Of a stretch of 64,000 nucleotides of DNA, positions 44,901-53,656 are shown piece after piece. The DNA comes from Bacteroidales bacterium UBA6267 (GTDB lineage: Bacteria > Bacteroidota > Bacteroidia > Bacteroidales > UBA1556). Below the pieces are notes generated by a model. The model was not told the DNA's origin, did no database searches, and saw only the letters and a list, made by a program, of their open reading frames with translations. Each line of letters begins with the position of its first letter. Position 1 is the stretch's first letter. A program made the position numbers and the translations under genes. The stretch is taken from NCBI GenBank assembly GCA_002440745.1, contig DJVB01000004.1, forward strand, positions 6,609 through 70,608, given 5' to 3'.

Positions 44901-47327
44901 ATGTTAAATGACAGACCAAATAAATTTATCGACACTGTATTTGAATGTGTAGATACAGGAGTAGCAAAAGGGGTTTTTCAAGTGATTTATCAAGATGAAA
45001 AATTGGACGGAAGAAGCCTGACAGTAGATGGAAAACGAGCCGTGAACTTCGGTTCATGTAGTTATCTCGGATTTGAATTAGACCAGCGATTGAGGCGAGC
45101 GTCCATCGAGGCTATTGAGAATTATGGTGTTCATTATTCCTCTTCGCGTGCTTATTCGGCTTGTCCTTTATATCCTGAGGTGGAATCGCTGCTTTCAAAA
45201 ATTTTTGATGATAATCCAATGGTGTTAGCGGCTACAACGACCCTTAATCATATAGGGGTTTTACCGGTTTTACTTCAAGAAAAGGACTTAATTATTCTCG
45301 ATCAGAAAGCGCATGGTAGCATACAAATGGCTTCCCAATTGCTAAAAGCGCGCGGAGCTCAGTTGGAGATGATTCGCCATAATAATATGCAGATGTTGGA
45401 AGAAAAAATTTTAGAGAATCCCAACAAATATGAACAAATTTGGTATATGGCCGATGGCGTTTATTCGATGTTTGGCGACTTAGCACCAATGGATGACCTA
45501 TTATATTTGCTTGATAAGTACGAGAATTTCTATTTATATATCGACGATGCCCATGGCATGAGTTGGACAGGAAAGCATGGTCGAGGCACAGTGATGCGAA
45601 ACGGTGGTTTGCACCCAAAGATTTTTTTAACTACAAGTTTTGGAAAAGGTTTTGGTGTTGGTGGCGGCGGATTTGTGACTTCAAGTGAGGCAATGCGCCA
45701 AAAAATTCTAACATGTGGTACTTCCTATACATTTAGTGGCCCAGTGCAACCTCCTCTTCTTGGAGCTTTGGCTGCTTGTGCAAAAATTCACTTAAAGGAT
45801 GAAATTGTGGAGCGACAACTTATGCTGCAACACAAAATTGATTACACGAAAAAGCTTTGTAAAGAATTGGACTTGCCTGAGGTTTATCCTTCCGAAACGC
45901 CAATATTCTATTTTGCCCTTGGTCAACCGCGAGTTGGATACAGTATGATTCAGCGCCTGTTGAACGATGGTTTTTATACTAATATTGGCATCTTCCCAAC
46001 TGTGCCCGTGAATAATACCGGATTGAGAATTCCGGTAACGCTCAGTCAAACCGATGAGGATTTGAAAAATCTTTTGGAGGCTTTTGCTTATCATTTTCCA
46101 AAAGTGTTGAAGGATGAAAAGGTGACCATGGAGCAACTGACACGAAGTTTTAAACATGATTTTACCCCAACAATTGAAAGGTATTTTGCAAAAGTGGATG
46201 CTCCAGTTATTCAGCGATGTCAGGTTCAATATGAAACTTCGATTGAGAAAATTGATAAAACATTGTGGAACAGTTTATTAGGTGAAAATGGTAGTTTCGA
46301 TTGGAATGGCTGCAAGTTTATTGAAGAGGCATTTAGCAATAATAATGAGGAATCAAATTGGAAACTGCATTACGTGATTGTAAAAGATTCAAAAGGAATT
46401 CCAATTTTGGCTACTTTCTTCTCTGTTCTTTTGTCGAAGGATGATATGGTTTCGCCGGAAGCTGTTTCAAAAGAAATAGAAGAAAAACGCAAAAAAGACC
46501 CATATTTCCTTACTTCAAAAGTCGTCTCAATGGGTTCTTTGATTACGGAAGGCGCTCATTTATATTTGGATAGAACTCATCCCGAGTGGAAAACTGCTTT
46601 GCGCCGTTTGCTCAAAATTATGGACGATGTGAAACATGCTGAAAATGCTTCGGCTATTCAACTGCGTGATTTCGACACTGACGACATTGAACTGCGTGAG
46701 TTTTTAATTAATGAAGGGTTTTTTCGAGCCGATTTGCCGGATTCCCATATTATTACCAATCAAAATTGGCCTGATACCGAAGAATATATCGAAAGTTTGT
46801 CGAAAAAATCGAGATATCATGTGCGCAAAAACATGTCGAAACAGGAATATATTTTCGACGTAACAGTCGAATCTACAAGCTCTGAAACGGAAATTGAAGA
46901 AATTTACAATTTGTACTTAAATATTAAGCGTGGTAGTTTTAAAATTAATACCTTTGACCTTCCAATTAAGTTTTTTGAATACGCTTTTAAAAGTCCTGAT
47001 TGGGAGTTGATTAAGATAAGATTGTCGGAAGATAACCATCTATGTTGTTTTGTTCTTTGCTATATTTCTGAGGTCAACAATTATAGTCCAATGGTCATTG
47101 GATTAGATTATGATTATAATGCGAAATATAATTGTTACCGTCAAGGATTGTTTCAAATTGTGAAACAGGCCATTCAGCGAAAAACCGGCAAAGTTTTTCT
47201 TGGAATGGATGCTTCGGTCGAAAAACAGAAATTAGGGGCAAAGGTGCATAAGAAATCTATCTATCTTCAAATGGACGACAATTTTGCATTAGAAACTATT
47301 TCAATATTGAAGCAAAACGATAACTAA
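44901..47327 (+). CDS. Bifunctional alpha-oxoamine synthase / BioF2-like acyltransferase
   Basis: An 808-residue fusion. The N-terminal half (about 1-410) is an alpha-oxoamine synthase-type PLP enzyme (relatives: BioF, serine palmitoyltransferase, CqsA, LqsA), which condenses an amino acid with an acyl thioester. Seen are NFGSCSYLGFEL (49-60), His138 in DQKAHGS, the DDAHG motif (215-219) and the PLP lysine Lys249 in TTSFGKGFGVGGGG. The C-terminal half (about 470-808) is an acyltransferase of the GNAT/BioF2-like type (SKKSRYHVRKNM, GLDYDYNAKYNCYRQGLFQ). This gene heads an operon: the next gene starts 6 nt after its stop, then a hybrid kinase. Possible products include a signal ketone, a sphingoid/sulfonolipid precursor or a modified amino acid; none is proven. 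Confidence 0.88.
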   Translation: MLNDRPNKFIDTVFECVDTGVAKGVFQVIYQDEKLDGRSLTVDGKRAVNFGSCSYLGFELDQRLRRASIEAIENYGVHYSSSRAYSACPLYPEVESLLSKIFDDNPMVLAATTTLNHIGVLPVLLQEKDLIILDQKAHGSIQMASQLLKARGAQLEMIRHNNMQMLEEKILENPNKYEQIWYMADGVYSMFGDLAPMDDLLYLLDKYENFYLYIDDAHGMSWTGKHGRGTVMRNGGLHPKIFLTTSFGKGFGVGGGGFVTSSEAMRQKILTCGTSYTFSGPVQPPLLGALAACAKIHLKDEIVERQLMLQHKIDYTKKLCKELDLPEVYPSETPIFYFALGQPRVGYSMIQRLLNDGFYTNIGIFPTVPVNNTGLRIPVTLSQTDEDLKNLLEAFAYHFPKVLKDEKVTMEQLTRSFKHDFTPTIERYFAKVDAPVIQRCQVQYETSIEKIDKTLWNSLLGENGSFDWNGCKFIEEAFSNNNEESNWKLHYVIVKDSKGIPILATFFSVLLSKDDMVSPEAVSKEIEEKRKKDPYFLTSKVVSMGSLITEGAHLYLDRTHPEWKTALRRLLKIMDDVKHAENASAIQLRDFDTDDIELREFLINEGFFRADLPDSHIITNQNWPDTEEYIESLSKKSRYHVRKNMSKQEYIFDVTVESTSSETEIEEIYNLYLNIKRGSFKINTFDLPIKFFEYAFKSPDWELIKIRLSEDNHLCCFVLCYISEVNNYSPMVIGLDYDYNAKYNCYRQGLFQIVKQAIQRKTGKVFLGMDASVEKQKLGAKVHKKSIYLQMDDNFALETISILKQNDN

Positions 47328-47333
47328 TACATT

Positions 47334-47732
47334 ATGGAAACGGTTGAGTCAATTAATATGATTATGTCGAAAGAGCCTGGTAGCGACGTTCTTTTCGTGA
47401 AATACAAGGAAAACTGCTTTATCGACTTAGAGTCGGCAAAGATTGACCTTGAGACACGATTGAAGTTTCAGGATGGAAAACCATATTATGTGCTTGCCGA
47501 AATCGTCCATTTGCGTAATGCCTCCAAAGAAGCACGTGAGTTTTTGTCCAAGGTTGATGGAGGACTTCAAGGTATTAAGGCAGGTGCATTTGTCTCAGGA
47601 TCCGTGTTTTCGTATTCAATTCTTAACCTTTTCCTCCGTATTAATCGTCCTTTAGTTCCAAGTCGTTTTTTTTCTAATACAAAGGCTGCATTGGAATGGT
47701 TTGATGAGCTTCGCAATAACGAAAACCAATAA
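47334..47732 (+). CDS. Small STAS/SpoIIAA-like protein
   Basis: A 132-residue soluble protein resembling the STAS/SpoIIAA-like (DUF7793-type) family. The segment 'KPYYVLAEIVHLRNASKEAREFLS' corresponds to the conserved strand and helix with the switch region, and 'GAFVSGSVFSYSILNLFLRINRP' followed by 'SRFFSNTKAALEWFDEL' matches the C-terminal pattern of such proteins. It has no signal peptide or membrane helix. It sits 6 nt after the synthase and 8 nt before the kinase, so all three are very likely co-transcribed. A sensing, scaffolding or binding role is an inference from fold; the ligand is unknown. Confidence 0.7.
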   Translation: METVESINMIMSKEPGSDVLFVKYKENCFIDLESAKIDLETRLKFQDGKPYYVLAEIVHLRNASKEAREFLSKVDGGLQGIKAGAFVSGSVFSYSILNLFLRINRPLVPSRFFSNTKAALEWFDELRNNENQ

Positions 47733-47740
47733 TAGTGGCT

Positions 47741-50158
47741 ATGAATGAACAGGAATTAAACTTGTATTTGGCTGATGTAGAAAAACTTATCGAACAACTT
47801 ACTTCTATAAGTGAAGCTATTAACTCAGGTGATTATACCACTCGTCTTGATGTGCGTAGTAAATTCACCTCCTTATGTAATTTAGAGAGAAGCGTTAACC
47901 AAATTATTGAATTCATGGAGTTAAATACCAATATAACTCTAATTGGTGAAAACTCGCTAATGAACGATTTTATATTGGTTTTCAGTGCTTTTGCAAATCG
48001 GGATTTTAGCCGTAAAATCGAAATTTCGGAACGTGGGACTATCCTCGATGCCATAGGTGCCGGCATTAATATGCTCGGAGAGGAATTGGGAAATTCTACA
48101 GTTTCGAAAAATGAGTTAGAAGTGGAGCGCAATCGCTTGCATCATTCTCAAGAGATTGCCCGCATTGGCGATTGGGAGTATTTTCCCGCTACTTCTACGC
48201 TCATCTGCTCTCAAATTTTTCTTGATGTTTTGGAATTAAGTGCCTGTGATTACTCGATTATTATCAAAGAATTAGAGGAAAAACTAATCTTTAATGATGA
48301 ACAATCTCTGAATATTTTTATAGATAAAATGGTTCAGACAGATGTCAATAACTACGAGTTTTCTTTCATTGCCCGATCAGGAAAAGTGAAGTATATCAAT
48401 AATATCATTAGCCATATTTACGACGATAAAGGTCGGCCAATTGGTTATAAAGGTGTGGTTCAGGATATTACCGAACTTAAAGAATCTCAATTGCGCTTGA
48501 GTTATCAGATTGAATTACAGAAGTTTATTACTGAAATGTCGTCGCTATTTGTTGGCTCTAAGGAAAATATTCGAGCTGTGATAGAAGATGTGCTGAGTAA
48601 ATGTAATACGTTCTTTGATGTAGATCGCTCTTATTACTTGCACTTCAATGAGTTGTCGATGAATGGGTTAGTGGTTTATGAAGCTAATACTAAGTATGTT
48701 AACTACGATACCCTGTCGCTATTTGATAAATCTCCTGATCTTTTCGATATCTGTGTTTATACTGTTAAAAATAATGAAGTGATTCAGTATTACGATGCTG
48801 CTGATGTTGCCATCGAAACCGAAAAAACCATGTTACATCAATCTGCTGTAAAGTCATTTATTACTATTCCGGTTTATGGCGATGAGAAAGGTTTTGCAAT
48901 TTATGGCATGGACGTCATTCGTAATCATCGGTCATGGACAGAAGAGGAGATTAATGGATTAAAAATAATTTCGAATATTATATCGGATGCCCTTCACCGC
49001 GATTTTTTTGAAAATAAACTCATTTCAGCTCGTGAAAAGGCTGAAGAAAGCGATCGCTTGAAAACGGCTTTTCTGATGAATATGTCGCATGAAATCCGAA
49101 CTCCAATGAATGGAATTTTGGGTTTTCTACCTCTGCTTCAGGAACAAACCTTGGCCGAAGAGGAGCGACATCATTATATCGATATTGTCAATCGAAGCGG
49201 ATTACGGCTTTTAGATACTATTAACGATATTATCGAAATCTCAAGAATTGAAGCCGGTGAGATGGAGCTAAATCTCTCGACTGTGGACATTTGCGAAACT
49301 TTGCAATATCAATATGACTTTTTTACTCCACAGGCCGAAGATAAAGGTTTGAAACTCATTATGAATAACAAACTACTTCCTGAACAGTGTTTTATTAAAA
49401 CAGATAAAAACAAAGTAGAGAGTATTCTTACAAATTTGGTGAAAAACGCCATCAAGTTCACGGAGAAAGGTCATGTGGAAATTGAGGCCAAGATTAATAA
49501 AAACAAGCTCTTTATCTATGTTCGCGACACAGGAATTGGAATTCCACAGTCGCGAATAGATGCCATATTTGAGCGTTTTGTCCAGGCAGATATCAAGCTA
49601 ACTCGCGCACATGAAGGCTCCGGACTCGGCCTTTCCATTGCTAAAGCTTACACCAAAGCCTTAGATGGTACTATCCATGTCGAATCTGAATTTGGAGTTG
49701 GAAGTTGCTTCTGCGTTATATTGCCTTTGGTGGTCACAGAGAAAAACTCCACGTTGGAAGTAAAAGGGGCTGGACCTATTTTGCATGAGGAAAACCTTAA
49801 GAATACAATTCTCATTGCTGAAGACGACCAGATTAGCTTCGAATTTCTAAACATCATTCTTTCGAAGAAAGGTTACGATTTAATCCATGTTGAAAATGGA
49901 GAAGATTGTGTAAAAGCATTTAAGGAGAACCCTCAAATTGCTTTGATTTTGATGGATATAAAAATGCCCGGAATCGACGGTTTAGAAGCAACTCGCTTAA
50001 TTCGTAAATGGGATAAAAACATCCCGATTATTGCTCAAACTGCCCATGCATTTTCCGGTGAACGCGAAAAAGCCTTCATAGCCGGGTGCTCCGATTATTT
50101 GACGAAACCAATTAAACGTGCAGAATTACTCTCAAAAATTTCAGAGTATATCAACTAA
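47741..50158 (+). CDS. Soluble hybrid sensor histidine kinase
   Basis: An 805-residue hybrid kinase with no signal peptide or membrane helix. The N-terminal ~130 residues look like tandem HAMP-type helices (SGDYTTRLDVRSKF, ANRDFSRKIEISERG). Then come a PAS domain (about 140-250), a GAF domain (about 265-425), a HisKA box with His450 in MNMSHEIRTPMNGIL, an HATPase (N box LVKNAIKFTEKG, G1 RDTGIGIPQS, G2 GSGLGLSI; about 555-665) and a receiver domain (about 690-805) with phosphoacceptor Asp739 in LMDIKMPG and Lys in LTKPIK. The open frame starts two codons earlier at GTG; the ATG is preferred. It is the third gene of the AOS operon. No output domain or downstream phosphotransfer protein is adjacent, and the input signal is unknown. 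Confidence 0.92.
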   Translation: MNEQELNLYLADVEKLIEQLTSISEAINSGDYTTRLDVRSKFTSLCNLERSVNQIIEFMELNTNITLIGENSLMNDFILVFSAFANRDFSRKIEISERGTILDAIGAGINMLGEELGNSTVSKNELEVERNRLHHSQEIARIGDWEYFPATSTLICSQIFLDVLELSACDYSIIIKELEEKLIFNDEQSLNIFIDKMVQTDVNNYEFSFIARSGKVKYINNIISHIYDDKGRPIGYKGVVQDITELKESQLRLSYQIELQKFITEMSSLFVGSKENIRAVIEDVLSKCNTFFDVDRSYYLHFNELSMNGLVVYEANTKYVNYDTLSLFDKSPDLFDICVYTVKNNEVIQYYDAADVAIETEKTMLHQSAVKSFITIPVYGDEKGFAIYGMDVIRNHRSWTEEEINGLKIISNIISDALHRDFFENKLISAREKAEESDRLKTAFLMNMSHEIRTPMNGILGFLPLLQEQTLAEEERHHYIDIVNRSGLRLLDTINDIIEISRIEAGEMELNLSTVDICETLQYQYDFFTPQAEDKGLKLIMNNKLLPEQCFIKTDKNKVESILTNLVKNAIKFTEKGHVEIEAKINKNKLFIYVRDTGIGIPQSRIDAIFERFVQADIKLTRAHEGSGLGLSIAKAYTKALDGTIHVESEFGVGSCFCVILPLVVTEKNSTLEVKGAGPILHEENLKNTILIAEDDQISFEFLNIILSKKGYDLIHVENGEDCVKAFKENPQIALILMDIKMPGIDGLEATRLIRKWDKNIPIIAQTAHAFSGEREKAFIAGCSDYLTKPIKRAELLSKISEYIN

Positions 50159-50271
50159 GGATACATTTTTTTGATATAGAAATATCAATCGAAAAGATGG
50201 TTTAATTAGAATCTGTATCGGTTTTTATATGATAACTTAAATTATTTTTACATTCAATAAACAGTTTTATC

Positions 50272-50919
50272 ATGAAGCCTCCGTTTAAATTCTATATCTT
50301 CGACTTAGATGGCACTTTGTTAAACTCCCTCCCTGACATTGCAAATGCTGTGAATGATGCTTTACTTAAATTTGGATTGCCTGTGCATCAGGCAGATAAG
50401 TACAGATTTTTTGTTGGCAATGGAATTAAGGTTCTTGCCGAACGAGTTTTGCCGGAGACTTTCGATAAAAATCAGTTTCCGCAATTCCTTGCTGAAGTTG
50501 AACGTCTTTATGCCTTAAAGCAAATGGAATTTACCCGTCCCTATCCGGGTGTTTTGCAAATGCTCAAAACTCTCAATCATCATTCAATTCCTGTTGCCAT
50601 TTTTTCCAACAAACCCGACAGTTTTACACAAGTTGTCGTCAAACATTTTTTTCCTGACATTGATTTCGTTGAAGTTGCCGGTGCGCAAGAAAACCTGCCA
50701 AAAAAACCTGACCCGACTATTGTAAATCAGATGATTAAAAAAGTGAATATTCCTAAAGAACAAGTTGCATTCATTGGCGATATGGCCACCGATATGAGGA
50801 CAGCCAAAAATGCCGGTGTATATGCTATTGGGGTTTCTTGGGGTTTCCGCGAAGTTGAAGAATTGATTTCAACAGGTGCCGACCATATCGTTCACAAGCC
50901 GATGGAAATTCTTATCTAA
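50272..50919 (+). CDS. gph: HAD hydrolase, phosphoglycolate phosphatase-like
   Basis: A 215-residue HAD-superfamily phosphatase. Motif I FDLDGTLLNS (residues 10-19), motif II in PVAIFSNKP, the conserved Lys in the LPKKPDPTIV segment and motif IV FIGDMATDM are all present, with a helical cap between (the c1-type cap of phosphoglycolate phosphatases). The family detoxifies 2-phosphoglycolate from DNA repair, but many HAD paralogues have other substrates. It lies 113 nt after the hybrid kinase and 10 nt before a two-component sensor gene, with which it may be co-transcribed. Confidence 0.85.
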   Translation: MKPPFKFYIFDLDGTLLNSLPDIANAVNDALLKFGLPVHQADKYRFFVGNGIKVLAERVLPETFDKNQFPQFLAEVERLYALKQMEFTRPYPGVLQMLKTLNHHSIPVAIFSNKPDSFTQVVVKHFFPDIDFVEVAGAQENLPKKPDPTIVNQMIKKVNIPKEQVAFIGDMATDMRTAKNAGVYAIGVSWGFREVEELISTGADHIVHKPMEILI

Positions 50920-50929
50920 AATATTTTAA

Positions 50930-51901
50930 ATGTTTATCAAGGTAGCCTTAATTGTATCCACTTTGTTTCAGTTTGGGGCTTTTTTTATAACAGCTTCGTT
51001 AATCCGAAAAACTTTTTTTAATATTTCATGGATAGCTATTTCTTTGGGATTTTTGTTAATGGCTATTCGTCGTTTGATGGAGTTAGTACATTATATTCGT
51101 AGCGATGTTTCATTTAGTTATCCATTGATATATAATTGGTTAGCGGTTTTTATTTCCATTCTGATTTTTTTAGCTGCAATCTATATTAAACGTATTTTTA
51201 ATAAACAATTTAAACTTGAGAAATTGCGTCAAGATAGTGAAAATCAAATTCTTAAGGCTATAATTAAAACGGAGGAAAACGAACGCCAAAAGTTTGCTGC
51301 TGAATTACATGATGGATTAGGCCCTATATTGTCTTCTGTGAAATTGGCTGTTAGTGCATTAGATAAAAATAAAATTGATGGTGAAAAAAATATAAAAATC
51401 ATTGGAAAAACTGAAAATTCAATTGATACAGCTATAAATTCTTTGCGAGAAATATCTAATAGATTGAGCCCGCAAATTTTAAGTAGATATGGCCTCGAAA
51501 AAGCTGTGAGAAGCTTTATTGACGGAATTATTGTAGAAAATAGTATTAAAATTCAGATAAACTCGAATATCCAAAATCTACGCTTTGATTATGATATTGA
51601 GTTAGTTATTTATCGAATTTTGGGAGAATTATTAAACAACACTCTTAAATATGCCAATGCCACCTCTATCGAAATATCTTTTATTTATAGAATGGAATTT
51701 TTGGAGGTGATTTATTCCGATGATGGGGTAGGGGTTGATCTTGATAATCTGAATTCAAATGGTCAAGGAATACCCAATCTTAAGTCAAGAGTAAAACCTT
51801 TTTCTGCATTATTGGATATGAAATCATCAAGAGGAAAAGGTTTTTTTGTTAAAGTTGTTTTTCCTGTGAATATTGGTAGTGCGGAAAATATTGAGTTATG
51901 A
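50930..51901 (+). CDS. Membrane sensor histidine kinase, HisKA_3/NarX type
   Basis: A 323-residue sensor kinase. Three hydrophobic segments occupy about residues 5-25, 31-48 and 68-88. A coiled-coil linker leads to the HisKA_3 dimerisation box with His127 in ERQKFAAELHDGLGP. The HATPase region shows LGELLNNTLKYANAT and the G1 box YSDDGVGVDL. It overlaps the response regulator gene by 4 nt (ATGA), so the two form one signalling pair. No extracytoplasmic sensor domain is present; the signal may be sensed in the membrane. Confidence 0.92.
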   Translation: MFIKVALIVSTLFQFGAFFITASLIRKTFFNISWIAISLGFLLMAIRRLMELVHYIRSDVSFSYPLIYNWLAVFISILIFLAAIYIKRIFNKQFKLEKLRQDSENQILKAIIKTEENERQKFAAELHDGLGPILSSVKLAVSALDKNKIDGEKNIKIIGKTENSIDTAINSLREISNRLSPQILSRYGLEKAVRSFIDGIIVENSIKIQINSNIQNLRFDYDIELVIYRILGELLNNTLKYANATSIEISFIYRMEFLEVIYSDDGVGVDLDNLNSNGQGIPNLKSRVKPFSALLDMKSSRGKGFFVKVVFPVNIGSAENIEL

Positions 51902-52533
51902 TACATTTAATTATCGTTGATGATCACAAGTTATTTAGAGAAGGACTTTTCTTTTTGTTAGAAAACTCAGGATTACCAATCACGATTCGTGAGGCTTCTG
52001 GTGCATCTGAAATGTTTGCTCTTATTGCCAATCAGAAACCTGATATTGTTTTTATGGATATTGAAATGGCTGAGATGAATGGTATTGATGCAACAAAAAT
52101 TTTATTAAATCAATATCCTGAAATTCGAGTTTTAGGTTTGTCCATGTATTGTGACGAATATTATTATTCCGAGATGATTAATGCCGGTGCAGTTGGTTTT
52201 TTAATGAAAAATTCGTCATTCGAACAAGTAAAGCATGCTATCATGGAGGTGATGGAAGGAAATAACTATTTCTCCCCCGAAATATTGAACCAGCTTGTAT
52301 CTAACTTACGTCATAACCAGTCTATAATAGGAAATGCCGAACTTACCTCCCGTGAATTGGAAGTGTTGGTTTTAATTTGTGAGGGTTTATCAAATTATCA
52401 AATTGCTGACCGTCTTTTTTTAAGCAAACGTACAATTGATAAACATAGAGAGAATATCCTGCTGAAAACCAATTCCAAAAACACTGCCGAGTTAGTTGTA
52501 TATGCCATACGTAACCGAATTTTCAATATTTAA
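51898..52533 (+). CDS. NarL/FixJ-type response regulator
   Basis: A 211-residue response regulator. The receiver domain starts with VDDHKLFREGL and has its phosphoacceptor Asp54 in VFMDIEMAEMNG. The C-terminal LuxR-type helix-turn-helix is in 'LTSRELEVLVLICEGLSNYQ' and 'KRTIDKHRENILLKTN'. It partners the overlapping sensor kinase. Its regulon is unknown; the anion permease and porin 94 nt downstream are candidates by position only. Confidence 0.93.
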   Translation: MIHLIIVDDHKLFREGLFFLLENSGLPITIREASGASEMFALIANQKPDIVFMDIEMAEMNGIDATKILLNQYPEIRVLGLSMYCDEYYYSEMINAGAVGFLMKNSSFEQVKHAIMEVMEGNNYFSPEILNQLVSNLRHNQSIIGNAELTSRELEVLVLICEGLSNYQIADRLFLSKRTIDKHRENILLKTNSKNTAELVVYAIRNRIFNI

Positions 52534-52627
52534 ATTGCGTCTTTAAACGTATTCAATTTTACGCGTTTTAGCTTATTTGCATTCACTTTAATGGTAATAA
52601 TTTTGATTTTAATTTAAAATTAAAATT

Positions 52628-53653
52628 ATGCTAATACCTTTTATTGTCCCTTTTTTGATTGCAATGTTTCTTGCAATCAATATGGGAGGAAGCGGAACTG
52701 CTCCTTCCTTTTCTGCTGCGTATGGAGCTAATATTATTAAGAAAAGCTTGATTCCTGGGCTGTTTGGAACTGCCGTTTTTGCAGGAGCTATCCTTGGAGG
52801 CGAACAGACTGCTAAAACTATGGGCAAAGGATTGCTGGCGCCAGAGTTTATGACTTTCGAAATAGTGTCTATTATCTTGTTTTCTGTTGCAGTTTCTCTG
52901 CTAATTGCCAATCTTTTCGGAATACCTCAATCCACTAGCCAGGCTACGGTAATGGCAGTAATTGCTCCTGCAGTTTATTATGATTCACTCAATTCTTCAA
53001 AGCTTCTATGCGAAGTAATCCCTACTTGGTTTATAACTCCAATCGCATCATTTATATTGGCTTTTCTAATAGGAAAATATATTTATAAACCATTAAGAAG
53101 AAGGGGTTATACTATTTCAAAAAAAATAAACGATAGTTATGTGCTTAAGGGTTTGATTATACTGATGTCATTATACGTTGCTTTTTCAATTGGAACTAAT
53201 AATGTAGCCAATGCAGTTGGCCCACTTGCTACGATGGCTGCAAACGAATTGGCTATTGAGGATGGTTATTTCATTCATATTATGATTTTGGCGACTCTGA
53301 TTATTGCACCAAGTTTTGGTATTGGATCATCATTTTTTGGCCATAAGGTAGTTCGAAATACAGGGAAGGAAATTGTTCTTTTTGGCCGTATCGAAGCGGT
53401 GATTATAGCATTTATTTCTGCAAGTCTTTTGCTTTCTGCTTCACTCATTAAAGGTATTCCAACATCTTTAGTTCAGTTAAACGTTGCTGCGATAATCGGT
53501 ATTGGTGTTGCAAAATTAGGTTTTAAGAATATTTTTCGTAAAACAGAAGTCAATAAGTTTTTTATTATGTGGATTGTTGCTCCGGCTATTTCCTTTTCAT
53601 TATCGCTTTTGCTGACTTATCTTGCAGATATATATGGAGTTGTGAATTTCTGA
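52628..53653 (+). CDS. PiT/CysP-family inorganic anion permease
   Basis: A 341-residue integral membrane transporter of the PiT family (9-10 hydrophobic segments). The C-terminal half carries SIGTNNVANAVGP, the PiT signature. The N-terminal copy of that signature is not the usual DxANAV type but 'AINMGGSGTAPSFSAAYGAN', with FGIPQSTSQATV further on, resembling the sulfate permease CysP of Bacillus subtilis more than a phosphate transporter. The transported ion (phosphate, sulfate or another oxyanion) is therefore open. The next gene, 3 nt downstream, encodes an outer-membrane porin, suggesting a two-membrane uptake pair. Confidence 0.85.
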   Translation: MLIPFIVPFLIAMFLAINMGGSGTAPSFSAAYGANIIKKSLIPGLFGTAVFAGAILGGEQTAKTMGKGLLAPEFMTFEIVSIILFSVAVSLLIANLFGIPQSTSQATVMAVIAPAVYYDSLNSSKLLCEVIPTWFITPIASFILAFLIGKYIYKPLRRRGYTISKKINDSYVLKGLIILMSLYVAFSIGTNNVANAVGPLATMAANELAIEDGYFIHIMILATLIIAPSFGIGSSFFGHKVVRNTGKEIVLFGRIEAVIIAFISASLLLSASLIKGIPTSLVQLNVAAIIGIGVAKLGFKNIFRKTEVNKFFIMWIVAPAISFSLSLLLTYLADIYGVVNF

Positions 53654-53656
53654 TTT

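Noticed and set aside
44901..47327. Biotin (bioF) assignment for the synthase
   Set aside because: The fused acyltransferase, the kinase operon and the absence of other biotin genes argue against a simple KAPA synthase; kept as an alternative only.
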